Assembly (NCBI GenBank): GCA_910587715.1
Contig: CAJUMV010000019.1
Coordinates: 8,210-72,209, forward strand
Source: an uncultured Lachnospiraceae bacterium
Lineage (GTDB): Bacteria; Bacillota; Clostridia; Lachnospirales; Lachnospiraceae
Reading direction: 5' to 3'
DNA length: 64,000 bases
In this document: positions 52,989 through 62,015 of the stretch, piece by piece
Numbering within the stretch: the first letter of the stretch is position 1
How the letters are laid out: each line of letters starts with the position of its first letter
The notes under the pieces: model-generated
Databases searched by the model: none
What the model was told of the DNA's origin: nothing
What the model saw: only the letters and a program-made list of their open reading frames with translations
Position numbers and translations under genes: made by a program

Positions 52989-53757
52989 GATAGGAGAGGC
53001 TTTTGCAAACGGGAAGGCGTTTATTGCCTTTGTGACCTGTGGGGATCCGGATTTAGAGACGACGATGTCCTGTGTGCGCGCGGCGGTGGAAAACGGGGCG
53101 GACCTGATTGAGCTGGGGATTCCCTTTTCTGACCCGACGGCGGAGGGACCTGTCATCCAAGGGGCAAATCTGCGGGCGTTGACCGGTGGGGTCACTACAG
53201 ATAAGATTTTTGAGATGGTGAAAAAGCTGCGGCAGGACGTAACGGTTCCCATGGTGTTTATGACCTATGCCAATGTGATCTATTCCTACGGGGCGGAGCG
53301 GTTTCTCTCGGCATGTCGGGAGATTGGCATAGATGGCTTGATTCTGCCAGACCTTCCTTATGAGGAGAAGGAGGAGTTTCTGGATAGCTGTCATTCTTAT
53401 GGGGTGGATTTGATTTCCCTGATCGCGCCCACGTCCCAGAATCGTATCGCCATGATTGCGAAGGAGGCGGAAGGCTTTCTCTATGTGGTGTCCAGTCTCG
53501 GCGTCACCGGCACGAGAAGCGAGATCAAGACGGATTTAACATCCATCGTAGAGGTGATACGGCAGAATACGGACATTCCCTGTGCCATCGGCTTCGGCAT
53601 TTCCACGCCGGAACAGGCACGGAAGATGGCAGGTCTTTCGGACGGGGCGATCGTGGGCTCGGCGATTGTAAAGATTATTGAAAAATACGGCAGGGAAGCT
53701 GCTCCCTATGTCGGAGCATATGTGCGGGAGATGAAAGAGGGAATAGTATTTGCTTGA
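52981..53757 (+). CDS. trpA: Tryptophan synthase alpha chain
   Basis: 258 residues, releasing indole from indole-3-glycerol phosphate. Catalytic Glu lies in DLIELGIPFSDPTAEGPVIQ and catalytic Asp in GLILPDLPYEE; GFLYVVSSLGVTGTRSE and GFGISTPEQ bind the phosphate. The start ATG lies within the end of trpB, so translation is coupled. It ends the operon; no clear terminator was seen before carA. Confidence 0.96.
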   Translation: MSKIGEAFANGKAFIAFVTCGDPDLETTMSCVRAAVENGADLIELGIPFSDPTAEGPVIQGANLRALTGGVTTDKIFEMVKKLRQDVTVPMVFMTYANVIYSYGAERFLSACREIGIDGLILPDLPYEEKEEFLDSCHSYGVDLISLIAPTSQNRIAMIAKEAEGFLYVVSSLGVTGTRSEIKTDLTSIVEVIRQNTDIPCAIGFGISTPEQARKMAGLSDGAIVGSAIVKIIEKYGREAAPYVGAYVREMKEGIVFA

Positions 53758-53809
53758 AATAACATATGTAATCAAATAAATACCGCCATTATTTTTGTAG
53801 GATTTTCAG

Positions 53810-53838
53810 TTGAAGCCGCTTTCCGCTTGTGCTATAAT
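53810..53838 (+). promoter_or_regulatory. Predicted promoter of carAB
   Basis: TTGAAG (53,810-53,815) and TATAAT (53,833-53,838) with a 17-base spacer, about 50 bases before carA. The short leader leaves no room for a PyrR-type attenuator. Confidence 0.7.
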
Positions 53839-53891
53839 TAGTCGATTATAGATTTAGAGAAAAAGACGCGGCGAAAGGGACAGGGCGTAAG

Positions 53892-55088
53892 ATGAAATCA
53901 TTTTTAATACTGGAAGACGGCACCGTGTTCGAGGGAACACATATAGGTGCGCGCAGGGAGATTATCAGCGAAATTGTTTTTAATACCTCTATGGCTGGTT
54001 ATCTGGAGGTGTTGACGGATCCGTCCTATGCGGGACAGGCAGTCTGTATGACCTATCCGTTGATTGGCAATTACGGGATATGCAGGGATGATATGGAGTC
54101 GAAGAAACCCTGGCCGGACGGATTTATCGTGCGGGAGCTATCCCGTATTCCCAGCAATTTCCGATGCGATATGACAATTCAGCAATTCTTAGAGGGAGGT
54201 GGCGTGCCGGGAATCGCCGGAATCGACACCAGAGCCCTTACCAGAATCCTTCGGGAGAAGGGTACCATGAACGGTATGATCACGACCGACGAAACTTATC
54301 ATCTTGACGAAATCATTCCCAAATTAAAAGCGTATACGACAGGCAAGGTAGTGGAGCGGGTGACCTGCGGGGAGAAATATACCCTGACGGGAAGCAGAAA
54401 ACTTACGGAGAACGGACCGCTTTCAGGAAGTGCATCCTTCAACAGAGAGGATTACGAGGCGGGCATCAAGGAGAAGAAGCCAAGTCTTGTGCGGGAATTA
54501 GGTGGTGCGGGAATTAGGATAGCGCTTCTCGATTTCGGCGCCAAAGATAATATTGCAAGGTCCCTTGCGGCGAGAGGGTGCGATGTGACAGTCTATCCCG
54601 CAACGACTACGGCGGCGGAAATTCTGGCAGATGCGCCGGACGGCATTATGCTCAGCAACGGTCCGGGCGACCCGAAGGAATGCACTATTATAATAGAAGA
54701 AATCCGAAAACTTTATGAGTCCGACACGCCGATTTTTGCCATCTGCCTCGGGCATCAGCTCATGGCGCTGGCAACGGGGGCGGACACCTTTAAGATGAAA
54801 TACGGACACCGGGGCGGCAATCATCCGGTGAAAGATCTGGCAACGGGCAGGGTTTACATTTCCTCCCAGAACCACGGTTATGTAGTGGACATGGACAAGC
54901 TTGACCCCAAAGTGGCTGTTCCGGCGTTTGTCAATGTAAACGACGGCACGAACGAGGGACTTTCTTACACGGGAAAGAACATTTTTACGGTGCAGTTTCA
55001 TCCCGAGGCGTGTCCCGGACCGCAGGATTCGGGATTCCTGTTTGACCGGTTTATAGAAATGGTAAAGGGGGGACAGCGCCATGCCTAA
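53892..55088 (+). CDS. carA: Carbamoyl phosphate synthase small subunit
   Basis: 398 residues. It provides ammonia from glutamine for carbamoyl phosphate, used for pyrimidines and arginine. The N-terminal CPSase domain has LEDGTVFEGTHIGA and FNTSMAGYLEVLTDPSY; the C-terminal glutaminase has SNGPGDPKEC, Cys in FAICLGHQLMALA, the YISSQNHGYVVD segment and FHPEACPGPQD. The end overlaps carB by eight bases, so the subunits are made together. Confidence 0.97.
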   Translation: MKSFLILEDGTVFEGTHIGARREIISEIVFNTSMAGYLEVLTDPSYAGQAVCMTYPLIGNYGICRDDMESKKPWPDGFIVRELSRIPSNFRCDMTIQQFLEGGGVPGIAGIDTRALTRILREKGTMNGMITTDETYHLDEIIPKLKAYTTGKVVERVTCGEKYTLTGSRKLTENGPLSGSASFNREDYEAGIKEKKPSLVRELGGAGIRIALLDFGAKDNIARSLAARGCDVTVYPATTTAAEILADAPDGIMLSNGPGDPKECTIIIEEIRKLYESDTPIFAICLGHQLMALATGADTFKMKYGHRGGNHPVKDLATGRVYISSQNHGYVVDMDKLDPKVAVPAFVNVNDGTNEGLSYTGKNIFTVQFHPEACPGPQDSGFLFDRFIEMVKGGQRHA

Positions 55089-58000
55089 AAATCCAAATGT
55101 AAAAAGAGTGCTAGTGATAGGTTCGGGTCCGATTGTGATCGGGCAGGCGGCGGAGTTTGACTACGCAGGGACGCAGGCGTGCCGCTCCTTAAAAGAGGAG
55201 GGCATGGAGGTCATTCTGGTAAACTCCAATCCCGCCACGATTATGACGGACGGCGATATTGCGGACAAGGTGTATATCGAGCCGCTGACGACGAAGGTGT
55301 TAGAGCAGATTATCAGAAAGGAAAAGCCGGATTCCCTGCTTCCCAACATGGGCGGGCAGGCAGGTTTAAATCTTGGTATGGAGCTGGACGAGTCGGGGTT
55401 TCTCGCGGCGAACGACGTGACGCTTCTCGGTACGACGGCAAAAACCATCCGCAAGGCGGAGGATCGTCTGGAATTTAAGGAGACCATGGAAAAGATCGGG
55501 GAACCCTGCGCACCCTCCCTTGTGGTGGAAAATATCGAGGATGGCGTTGCCTTTGCGAAAAAAATCGGCTATCCGGTGGTACTGCGTCCCGCCTACACGC
55601 TTGGCGGCTCCGGCGGCGGTATTGCCCACAATCAGACGGAGCTTGAGGAGATTCTGGCAAACGGTCTGCGCCTTTCACGTGTGGGACAGGTGCTGGTGGA
55701 GCGGTGTATCGCGGGCTGGAAAGAGATTGAGTACGAGGTCATGCGTGACAGCGCAGGCAACTGTATCACAGTCTGCAACATGGAAAACATTGACCCCGTG
55801 GGCGTACACACTGGCGACAGCATTGTGGTGGCGCCTTCCCAGACTTTGGGGGACAAGGAATACCAAATGCTTCGCAGCTCTGCCTTAAACATCATCAATG
55901 AGCTGGAGATTACCGGCGGCTGTAACGTGCAGTTTGCCCTCCATCCCACCAGCTTTGAATACTGTGTGATCGAGGTGAATCCCCGTGTGAGCCGCTCTTC
56001 TGCCTTGGCGAGTAAGGCGACGGGCTATCCGATTGCCAAGGTAGCGGCGAAGATTGCCCTGGGTTATACGCTGGATGAGATTAAAAACGCGATTACCGGC
56101 AAGACCTACGCCAGTTTCGAGCCAACGCTGGACTACTGTGTGGTGAAAATACCGAGGCTGCCTTTCGATAAGTTTATTACGGCAAAACGAACACTTACAA
56201 CCCAGATGAAGGCGACGGGCGAGGTCATGAGTATTGCCAACAACTTCGAGGGCGCGCTGATGAAAGCAATCCGCTCGCTGGAGCAGCATGTGGACTGCCT
56301 GCGCAGCTATGATTTCTCGGCGCTTACGGCGGAGGAGCTGGTGGAGCGCATGGAGATTGTGGATGACCAGAGAATCTACATTATCGCGGAAGCCATCCGC
56401 AAGGGCGTGGATTATGACACGATTCACAAAATTACTATGGTGGACCACTGGTTTATCGATAAAATTGCAATTTTGACGGAGATGGAGGAGCGGCTTTCCA
56501 GAGAGCCGCTGACGGTGGAACTCTTAAAAGAGGCGAAGCGGATCGAGTTTCCTGACAATGTGATTGCCAGACTGACCAGAAAAACCGAGGATGAAATAAA
56601 GAACATGCGTTATGAAAACGGCATCGTTGCCGCTTTCAAGATGGTAGATACCTGTGCGGCGGAGTTCGCGGCGAGCACGCCTTACTATTATTCGGTGTTT
56701 GGTTCGGAGACAGAGGTGGTGGAGAGCCATCCGAAGAAAAAGGTGCTGGTCTTAGGCTCCGGTCCTATCCGCATCGGGCAGGGCATCGAGTTCGACTATT
56801 GCTCTGTGCACGCGACATGGGCGTTTGCCAGGGAAGGCTATGAAACCATTATTATCAACAACAACCCGGAGACGGTGAGCACGGACTTTGATATTGCGGA
56901 CAAGCTCTACTTCGAGCCGCTGACCCCGGAGGACGTGGAGAATATTGTCAATGTGGAGAAGCCCGACGGCGCGGTGGTGCAGTTTGGCGGGCAGACGGCG
57001 ATTAAGCTGACGGAGAGCCTGATGAAGATGGGTGTGCCGATTTTCGGGACAAAGGCGGAGGATGTGGACGCCGCCGAGGACAGGGAGCTTTTCGATAAGA
57101 TTCTGGAAGAGACGGAGATTCCGCGCGCGGCGGGCGGCACGGTCTACACCGCCGAGGAGGCAAAAGCGGTGGCAAACAGGCTGGGATATCCCGTGCTGGT
57201 GCGCCCTTCCTACGTGCTGGGCGGGCAGGGGATGCAGATTGCCATTTCCGATCAGGAAATAGAAGAGTTTATGGCGGTGATCAATCGCTATGAGCAGGAG
57301 CACCCGATTCTGGTGGATAAATACCTGCAGGGCAAGGAGCTTGAGGTGGACGCGGTCTGCGACGGCACAGATATCCTGATTCCGGGCATTATGGAACATA
57401 TCGAGCGGACGGGCGTGCATTCGGGCGACAGTATTTCCGTTTATCCTGCGCCTACGGTCAGCGAGAAGGTGAAGGAGACCATTGCCGAGTATTCGAGACG
57501 GCTGGCGAAAGCGCTTCATGTCATCGGGCTTATCAACATCCAGTTTATCGCCATGGGCGACGAGGTGTATGTGATCGAGGTCAATCCCCGCTCCTCCCGC
57601 ACGGTGCCCTATATCAGCAAGGTGACGGGCATCCCGATCGTGGATCTTGCCACCGAGGTGATTATTGGGAAAAAGATCCGTGATTTGGGCTACGAGCCGG
57701 GCTTACAGCCTGCGGCGGATTACTTTGCGGTCAAGATGCCGGTCTTTTCCTTTGAGAAGATTCGGGGTGCGGAAATCAGTCTGGGACCGGAGATGAAGTC
57801 CACCGGCGAGTGCCTTGGCATTGCAAAGACTTTCAACGAAGCGCTCTACAAGGCGTTTCTCGGCGCTGGTATTAACCTGCCGAAGCATAAGCAGATGATC
57901 ATTACCGTGAAGGATGCGGACAAGGGAGAAGCCATCGAGGTGGCGCGCCGCTTTGAGAAGCTGGGCTATATCATTTACGCCACCAGAAGCACGGCGGCTG

Positions 58001-58311
58001 CGCTGAACGAAGCGGGCGTGAAGGCGAGAAAAGTGAATAAGATTTCGCAGGAATCGCCCACGGTCATGGATTTGATTCTGGGACATAAGATTGATTTGGT
58101 GATTGACACGCCCACGCAGGGACGGGATAAGAGCAGGGATGGTTTCCTGATTCGCCGGACTTCCATCGAGACGGGTGTCAACTGTATCACCGCTATGGAC
58201 ACCGCGGCGGCTCTTGTGACCAGTCTGGAAAATGCGGCGACGCAGGGGGAGATGACGCTGATTGATATCGCATCGATTGCGAGACGAGGACAGGGTGAAA
58301 AGAAGTTCTAG
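55081..58311 (+). CDS. carB: Carbamoyl phosphate synthase large subunit
   Basis: 1,076 residues with two homologous ATP-grasp halves. The first begins VLVIGSGPIVIGQAAEFDYA, the second VLVLGSGPIRIGQGIEFDYC (about 555). Metal/ATP motifs are VIEVNPRVSRSSALASKATG and VIEVNPRSSRTVPYISKVTG. The C-terminal MGS-like allosteric domain (about 935-1,076; IITVKDADKGEAIEVARRF, DTPTQGRDKSRDGFLIRR) binds regulators such as UMP. The frame is intact over 3.2 kb. Confidence 0.97.
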   Translation: MPKNPNVKRVLVIGSGPIVIGQAAEFDYAGTQACRSLKEEGMEVILVNSNPATIMTDGDIADKVYIEPLTTKVLEQIIRKEKPDSLLPNMGGQAGLNLGMELDESGFLAANDVTLLGTTAKTIRKAEDRLEFKETMEKIGEPCAPSLVVENIEDGVAFAKKIGYPVVLRPAYTLGGSGGGIAHNQTELEEILANGLRLSRVGQVLVERCIAGWKEIEYEVMRDSAGNCITVCNMENIDPVGVHTGDSIVVAPSQTLGDKEYQMLRSSALNIINELEITGGCNVQFALHPTSFEYCVIEVNPRVSRSSALASKATGYPIAKVAAKIALGYTLDEIKNAITGKTYASFEPTLDYCVVKIPRLPFDKFITAKRTLTTQMKATGEVMSIANNFEGALMKAIRSLEQHVDCLRSYDFSALTAEELVERMEIVDDQRIYIIAEAIRKGVDYDTIHKITMVDHWFIDKIAILTEMEERLSREPLTVELLKEAKRIEFPDNVIARLTRKTEDEIKNMRYENGIVAAFKMVDTCAAEFAASTPYYYSVFGSETEVVESHPKKKVLVLGSGPIRIGQGIEFDYCSVHATWAFAREGYETIIINNNPETVSTDFDIADKLYFEPLTPEDVENIVNVEKPDGAVVQFGGQTAIKLTESLMKMGVPIFGTKAEDVDAAEDRELFDKILEETEIPRAAGGTVYTAEEAKAVANRLGYPVLVRPSYVLGGQGMQIAISDQEIEEFMAVINRYEQEHPILVDKYLQGKELEVDAVCDGTDILIPGIMEHIERTGVHSGDSISVYPAPTVSEKVKETIAEYSRRLAKALHVIGLINIQFIAMGDEVYVIEVNPRSSRTVPYISKVTGIPIVDLATEVIIGKKIRDLGYEPGLQPAADYFAVKMPVFSFEKIRGAEISLGPEMKSTGECLGIAKTFNEALYKAFLGAGINLPKHKQMIITVKDADKGEAIEVARRFEKLGYIIYATRSTAAALNEAGVKARKVNKISQESPTVMDLILGHKIDLVIDTPTQGRDKSRDGFLIRRTSIETGVNCITAMDTAAALVTSLENAATQGEMTLIDIASIARRGQGEKKF

Positions 58312-58388
58312 CCGCTCACAGCAAGGGCTGTTTCGCGGAGAACTTCTAAGTTTCACCCGGGAGAATGCCTGAAATACAGGCATTCTCC
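58295..58388. promoter_or_regulatory. Nested inverted repeats between carB and queH
   Basis: GTGAAA/TTTCAC and AGAAGTTCT/AGAACTTCT form an outer hairpin (58,295-58,356) that includes the carB stop. Then GGAGAATGCCTG (58,360-58,371) and CAGGCATTCTCC (58,377-58,388) form a perfect 12-base-pair stem with an AAATA loop. There is no T-run, so it is not a classic terminator. It ends 15 bases before queH and could affect its translation. Confidence 0.55.
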
Positions 58389-58403
58389 GTACAGGTATGA
58401 CGT

Positions 58404-59045
58404 ATGAATATAATCAGAAATTATCAGAAGGAACTGGATAAAATCATAGACGGCATAGGCGTGGCAGGCGGAGCGCCGACGCTTTTTCTGCATAGCTGCT
58501 GCGCGCCCTGCAGCAGTTATGTGCTGGCGTATCTGCGGCGGTATTTTCGGATTACGGTCTTTTATTATAATCCCAACATTACGGAGGATGCAGAGTATTG
58601 CAAGCGGGTGGCGGAGCAGAAACGGCTGATTGCGGCATATAATGAAGCTTCCGATGCCGGTTATCCGATTGAGGTGAGAGAGGGTGACTATGAGCCAGCG
58701 CGTTTCTTTGAGACAGCGAAAGGGCTGGAACGGTGCCCCGAGGGCGGCGAGCGATGCTTTGCCTGCTATGAGCTGCGGCTCCGTGAGACAGCGAAACAGG
58801 CGCAGACGGGCAGGTATGACTATTTCACCACGACGCTTTCCATCAGTCCGTTAAAGAATGCGGCGAAATTAAATGAAATCGGGGAGAGACTGGCGGCGGT
58901 GTACGGTGTGGCGTGGCTGCCGTCGGACTTTAAGAAGAAAGACGGTTATAAACGTTCCATCGAGTTGTCGAGGGAATATGACCTGTACCGGCAGGATTAC
59001 TGCGGATGTGTGTATTCCCGCATAGAGCGGGAGAGGCGGAAATAG
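58404..59045 (+). CDS. queH: Epoxyqueuosine reductase QueH
   Basis: 213 residues of the DUF208/QueH family, which performs the last step of queuosine synthesis in tRNA wobble position 34. Conserved Cys pairs hold an iron-sulphur and metal centre: LHSCCAPCSSYVLAYL near the N-terminus, GGERCFACYELRL in the middle and YCGCVYS near the end. YYNPNITEDAEYCKR is also a family feature. It lies alone after carB behind a large hairpin; the ribosome site is weak. Confidence 0.92.
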   Translation: MNIIRNYQKELDKIIDGIGVAGGAPTLFLHSCCAPCSSYVLAYLRRYFRITVFYYNPNITEDAEYCKRVAEQKRLIAAYNEASDAGYPIEVREGDYEPARFFETAKGLERCPEGGERCFACYELRLRETAKQAQTGRYDYFTTTLSISPLKNAAKLNEIGERLAAVYGVAWLPSDFKKKDGYKRSIELSREYDLYRQDYCGCVYSRIERERRK

Positions 59046-59072
59046 GGAATACACACATCCGCATTTTTCACT

Positions 59073-61072
59073 CTATTTTAAGTGGAATTTTGCTACCAGC
59101 CCGCTTAAGGTGTCAGCTTGGGCGGAAAGCTCCTCGCTGGCGGCTGCGCTGGATTCCGCTGTATCTACATTACCCTGCACTACAACGGAAATCTGGTCGA
59201 TTCCATGACGAATCTCTGTGGTGGTAGCCGCCTGCTGTTTTGTGTTGGCGGCAATATTGTCTATCAGTTTGCCCATTTCGTCGGCAAGCTCTGCAGCTGT
59301 CAGCATGGACTGTGCCGTATCCTCGGCGGCATTGACGCCCTCTTCCATGGAGCTTATGGTTTCACCCAAAAGTTCCGTGGTTTCCTTTGCTGCGTCGGCA
59401 GATTTCCCTGCAAGTGTCCGCACCTCTCCGGCTACTACCGCGAAGCCTTTTCCGGCTTCTCCGGCTCTCGCTGCTTCCACGGCGGCGTTAAGTGCCAAAA
59501 TATTGGTCTGGAATGCGATGTCATCGATGGTCTTCACAATCTTATGAATTTCGCTCGATTTGTCACTGATCTTCTGGATGACCTCCGTCATGTTCTGCAT
59601 CTTGGTATTGCTTAAGAGAAGCCCTTCTCTGACTTCCTTTGAGAGACTGCTCGTCTGCTGCGCATCCTGTGCAATTTGCTGTACATTATCGGAAACCTCA
59701 CCGATATGTCCTGCCAGTGTTTCCACTTCGGCAGCCTGCTCTGTGGAGCCCTGGGACAGGTTTACGGCAATCTGGGAAATCTGTGCGGCTCCGGCGGCAA
59801 CATCGCTGGAAGAAGCATTCAACTGCCCCATGGCGGCATTCAGCTCAACGGATATGCCCTCCAGAGAGGTCTTTATCTTCGCAAATTCGCCGGTATAGTC
59901 ACTTTTCAGCTCGTATGCCAGATTTCCCTGCGCGATTTCATTTAAGGTGTCGGAAATTTCATCAATATATTTTATGTAATCGCGGAGCCGTTCGGTAACC
60001 CGATTAAAGTTAAATGCCAAAATTCCCAGCTCGTCTCCTGACTGATAGCGGATAGTCTGGTCAAGCTCACCCTCCGCAATCCGGGTAGCTACCCGGCTCA
60101 GCTCTTTTACGGGTCTGCCGATAATGCGTTGTGTCAGTATGATTACAAGGAGTATCAGCACAACGATAGCAACAGCCGACACCGTTGTCATCGTGCGTGT
60201 CAGCTCATAGAGCTCCGATAATACTTCTGTTTGGGATACATAGGCGACCGCAATCCAGTCGCTTCCCTCGACCTTTGCAATCTGCACATAGGTATTGCCA
60301 TACAGTGCCAGACCCGTCCTCCCGGCTTTAATCTGCTCTTCGGCATAGGCATACAGACCGCCTGACTCACTTAAATTTTTCCGACTACTGCTTCATTCCG
60401 GTCTCCGATGATGGCATCCGTCCGCGTATCCACAAGAAAAATACCGCCCGTATCCTCAATCTGGATATTGCTGACGATCTGGGAAATGGAATCCAGATAT
60501 ACATCCGCTGCCGCAACGCCGCGCACTGCGCCGTTTCCGTCCGTCAGCATACCCGAAGCGCCCACCACATAGGACTGGCTGTCTTCGTCAAAGTAAACGT
60601 CTCCTAATATAAAGTCCTCGGAAGCGATGCCGTTCTGATACCAGCTTTTGCTCAGCGCATCGAAATCCGGTCCCGGTACAAAAGACGCATGGTAAAGCGA
60701 GCCGTCCGTCAGCGCCACATAGATGCCGGCGGGATAGGCGTCGTTTTGTCCTGCCGTGTGTTTGATATACGCTTCCATTTCGGGGATATCCATGTTTTCA
60801 TATTCTATCGTATCCCGCTGGGTTTCCAGCATGGAAAGAGTCCGGTTCATCCACGCCTTTGTCTCTTGAAGCGTCTTGTCGGTAGTGGTGACAAGCATTT
60901 CCTCGCTTTTGGAAAGAAGTGTCTGCGACATTTGGTTAAATACGATGGTTAAAAGCGCTGAACCGGCAATGGCAACGCTGATAACGATAGCTGCCACCAG
61001 CTTGACGGTAATTCCGATGCCGCGCCGTTTGTGGGCAGCGGTTTTGCTGTTTGATGCGTTCGTATGTTTCAT
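59073..61072 (-). pseudogene. Methyl-accepting chemotaxis protein with dCache sensor, frameshifted
   Basis: A chemoreceptor of about 666 residues if one base is restored. On the minus strand, ATG 61,072 follows GAGGGAGGAAACAGAG. The N-terminal part (to 60,371) has a transmembrane helix (IGITVKLVAAIVISVAIAGS) and most of a dCache domain (SKSWYQNGIASEDFILGDVY, VVGASGMLTDGNGAVRGVAA). The second part (nominally 59,073-60,287) has the end of the sensor, the second helix (VVLILLVIILTQRIIG), HAMP and the signalling hairpin (QTNILALNAAVEAARAGE). VVGK stops at TAA, but adding one base to the five-T run at 60,376-60,380 (plus strand) gives VVGKNLSESGGLYAYAEEQ and joins them. It is either newly broken or switchable. 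Confidence 0.88.
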
Positions 61073-61190
61073 CTCTGTTTCCTCCCTCTTACTTTCATCA
61101 AAAGTGTAACATAATCTGCCAAAAAGTAAAATCCTTTGTTTGTAATTATCTGTTGTGAAAAGTAATGAGAGAATCCGAAAGGAATAGGGC

Positions 61191-61220
61191 TTGACATATG
61201 GCAAGGTGGGGTGCTACGAT
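61191..61220 (+). promoter_or_regulatory. Predicted promoter of the 211-residue membrane protein
   Basis: TTGACA (61,191-61,196) and TACGAT (61,215-61,220) with an 18-base spacer, about 95 bases before the start codon. Confidence 0.5.
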
Positions 61221-61315
61221 AAACGGCGTGAGTGCCCGGTTACATATTACAATAGGAAAATGATTATGAGGGAAACAACGTCTGTCGGCACAGGGCGTTT
61301 GAAACGGAGGAGATT

Positions 61316-61951
61316 ATGACAAAAATAAGAATGGACTTTGTACCCTGTCTGCTGATTGGCGGGCTTCTTTTAGGCGCGACACTCTTTGCGGGACAGAAGT
61401 ATGTGGAGATGGCGGATGAGCGCTATGAGACGCAGGAGCTGCCGCAGGGTGAGGTCGGCGGGGAGCCGGCGGCAGATACGCCCCTTGTAGCGAGCATCGC
61501 TGAAATGCAGCAGAACGACACGTTTTATGTGGTAACCGACGACGAAAACTATGAAATGTATCATCTGTTTTATGATGACAAGGAGTGGAATCCCCTGGAG
61601 CTTCCCTCCGGCGAGGTGGTGTGCGTGCGCAACAATTCCAAAGCGAGTCAGACCGTGGACGGATTTAAGAAGCAGACGCCGGTAGGCAGAATCGTACCGT
61701 TTGAGATTCCTGAGACCCTTATCAGTCAGCTGGCGGATGAGAGGAGCGGCATGGCGTTTTCGGATACGACCTTCTATGTGGACATGTTCGGAGAAGCGTT
61801 GGATTCCGCTAATGAAGATGATATCAAGTTTAAGTTTGATATCGCAGCGGTGGTCTTATTCTGGGTGGGTACTTTCGGTTCCCATATGATTGGTGCGAAG
61901 ATTGGTATTCTGCCGCCCGTATTCCCGAAGCGGAAGAAGGAGCAGGCATAA
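61316..61951 (+). CDS. Hypothetical membrane protein with two helices
   Basis: A 211-residue protein with one helix near the N-terminus (FVPCLLIGGLLLGATLFA), an acidic external or cytoplasmic domain of about 140 residues (NDTFYVVTDDENYEMYHLFY) and a second helix near the end (IAAVVLFWVGTFGSHMIG). A short basic tail (FPKRKKEQA) follows. I recognise no family. CGGAGGAG precedes the ATG. It has its own promoter and lies 64 bases before argS, so both could be transcribed together. Confidence 0.65.
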   Translation: MTKIRMDFVPCLLIGGLLLGATLFAGQKYVEMADERYETQELPQGEVGGEPAADTPLVASIAEMQQNDTFYVVTDDENYEMYHLFYDDKEWNPLELPSGEVVCVRNNSKASQTVDGFKKQTPVGRIVPFEIPETLISQLADERSGMAFSDTTFYVDMFGEALDSANEDDIKFKFDIAAVVLFWVGTFGSHMIGAKIGILPPVFPKRKKEQA

Positions 61952-62015
61952 ATATCGTATGGCGTGGAATGACTAAAATAGTCAATGCATGAAATGCTTT
62001 AATATGGAGGAAAAC

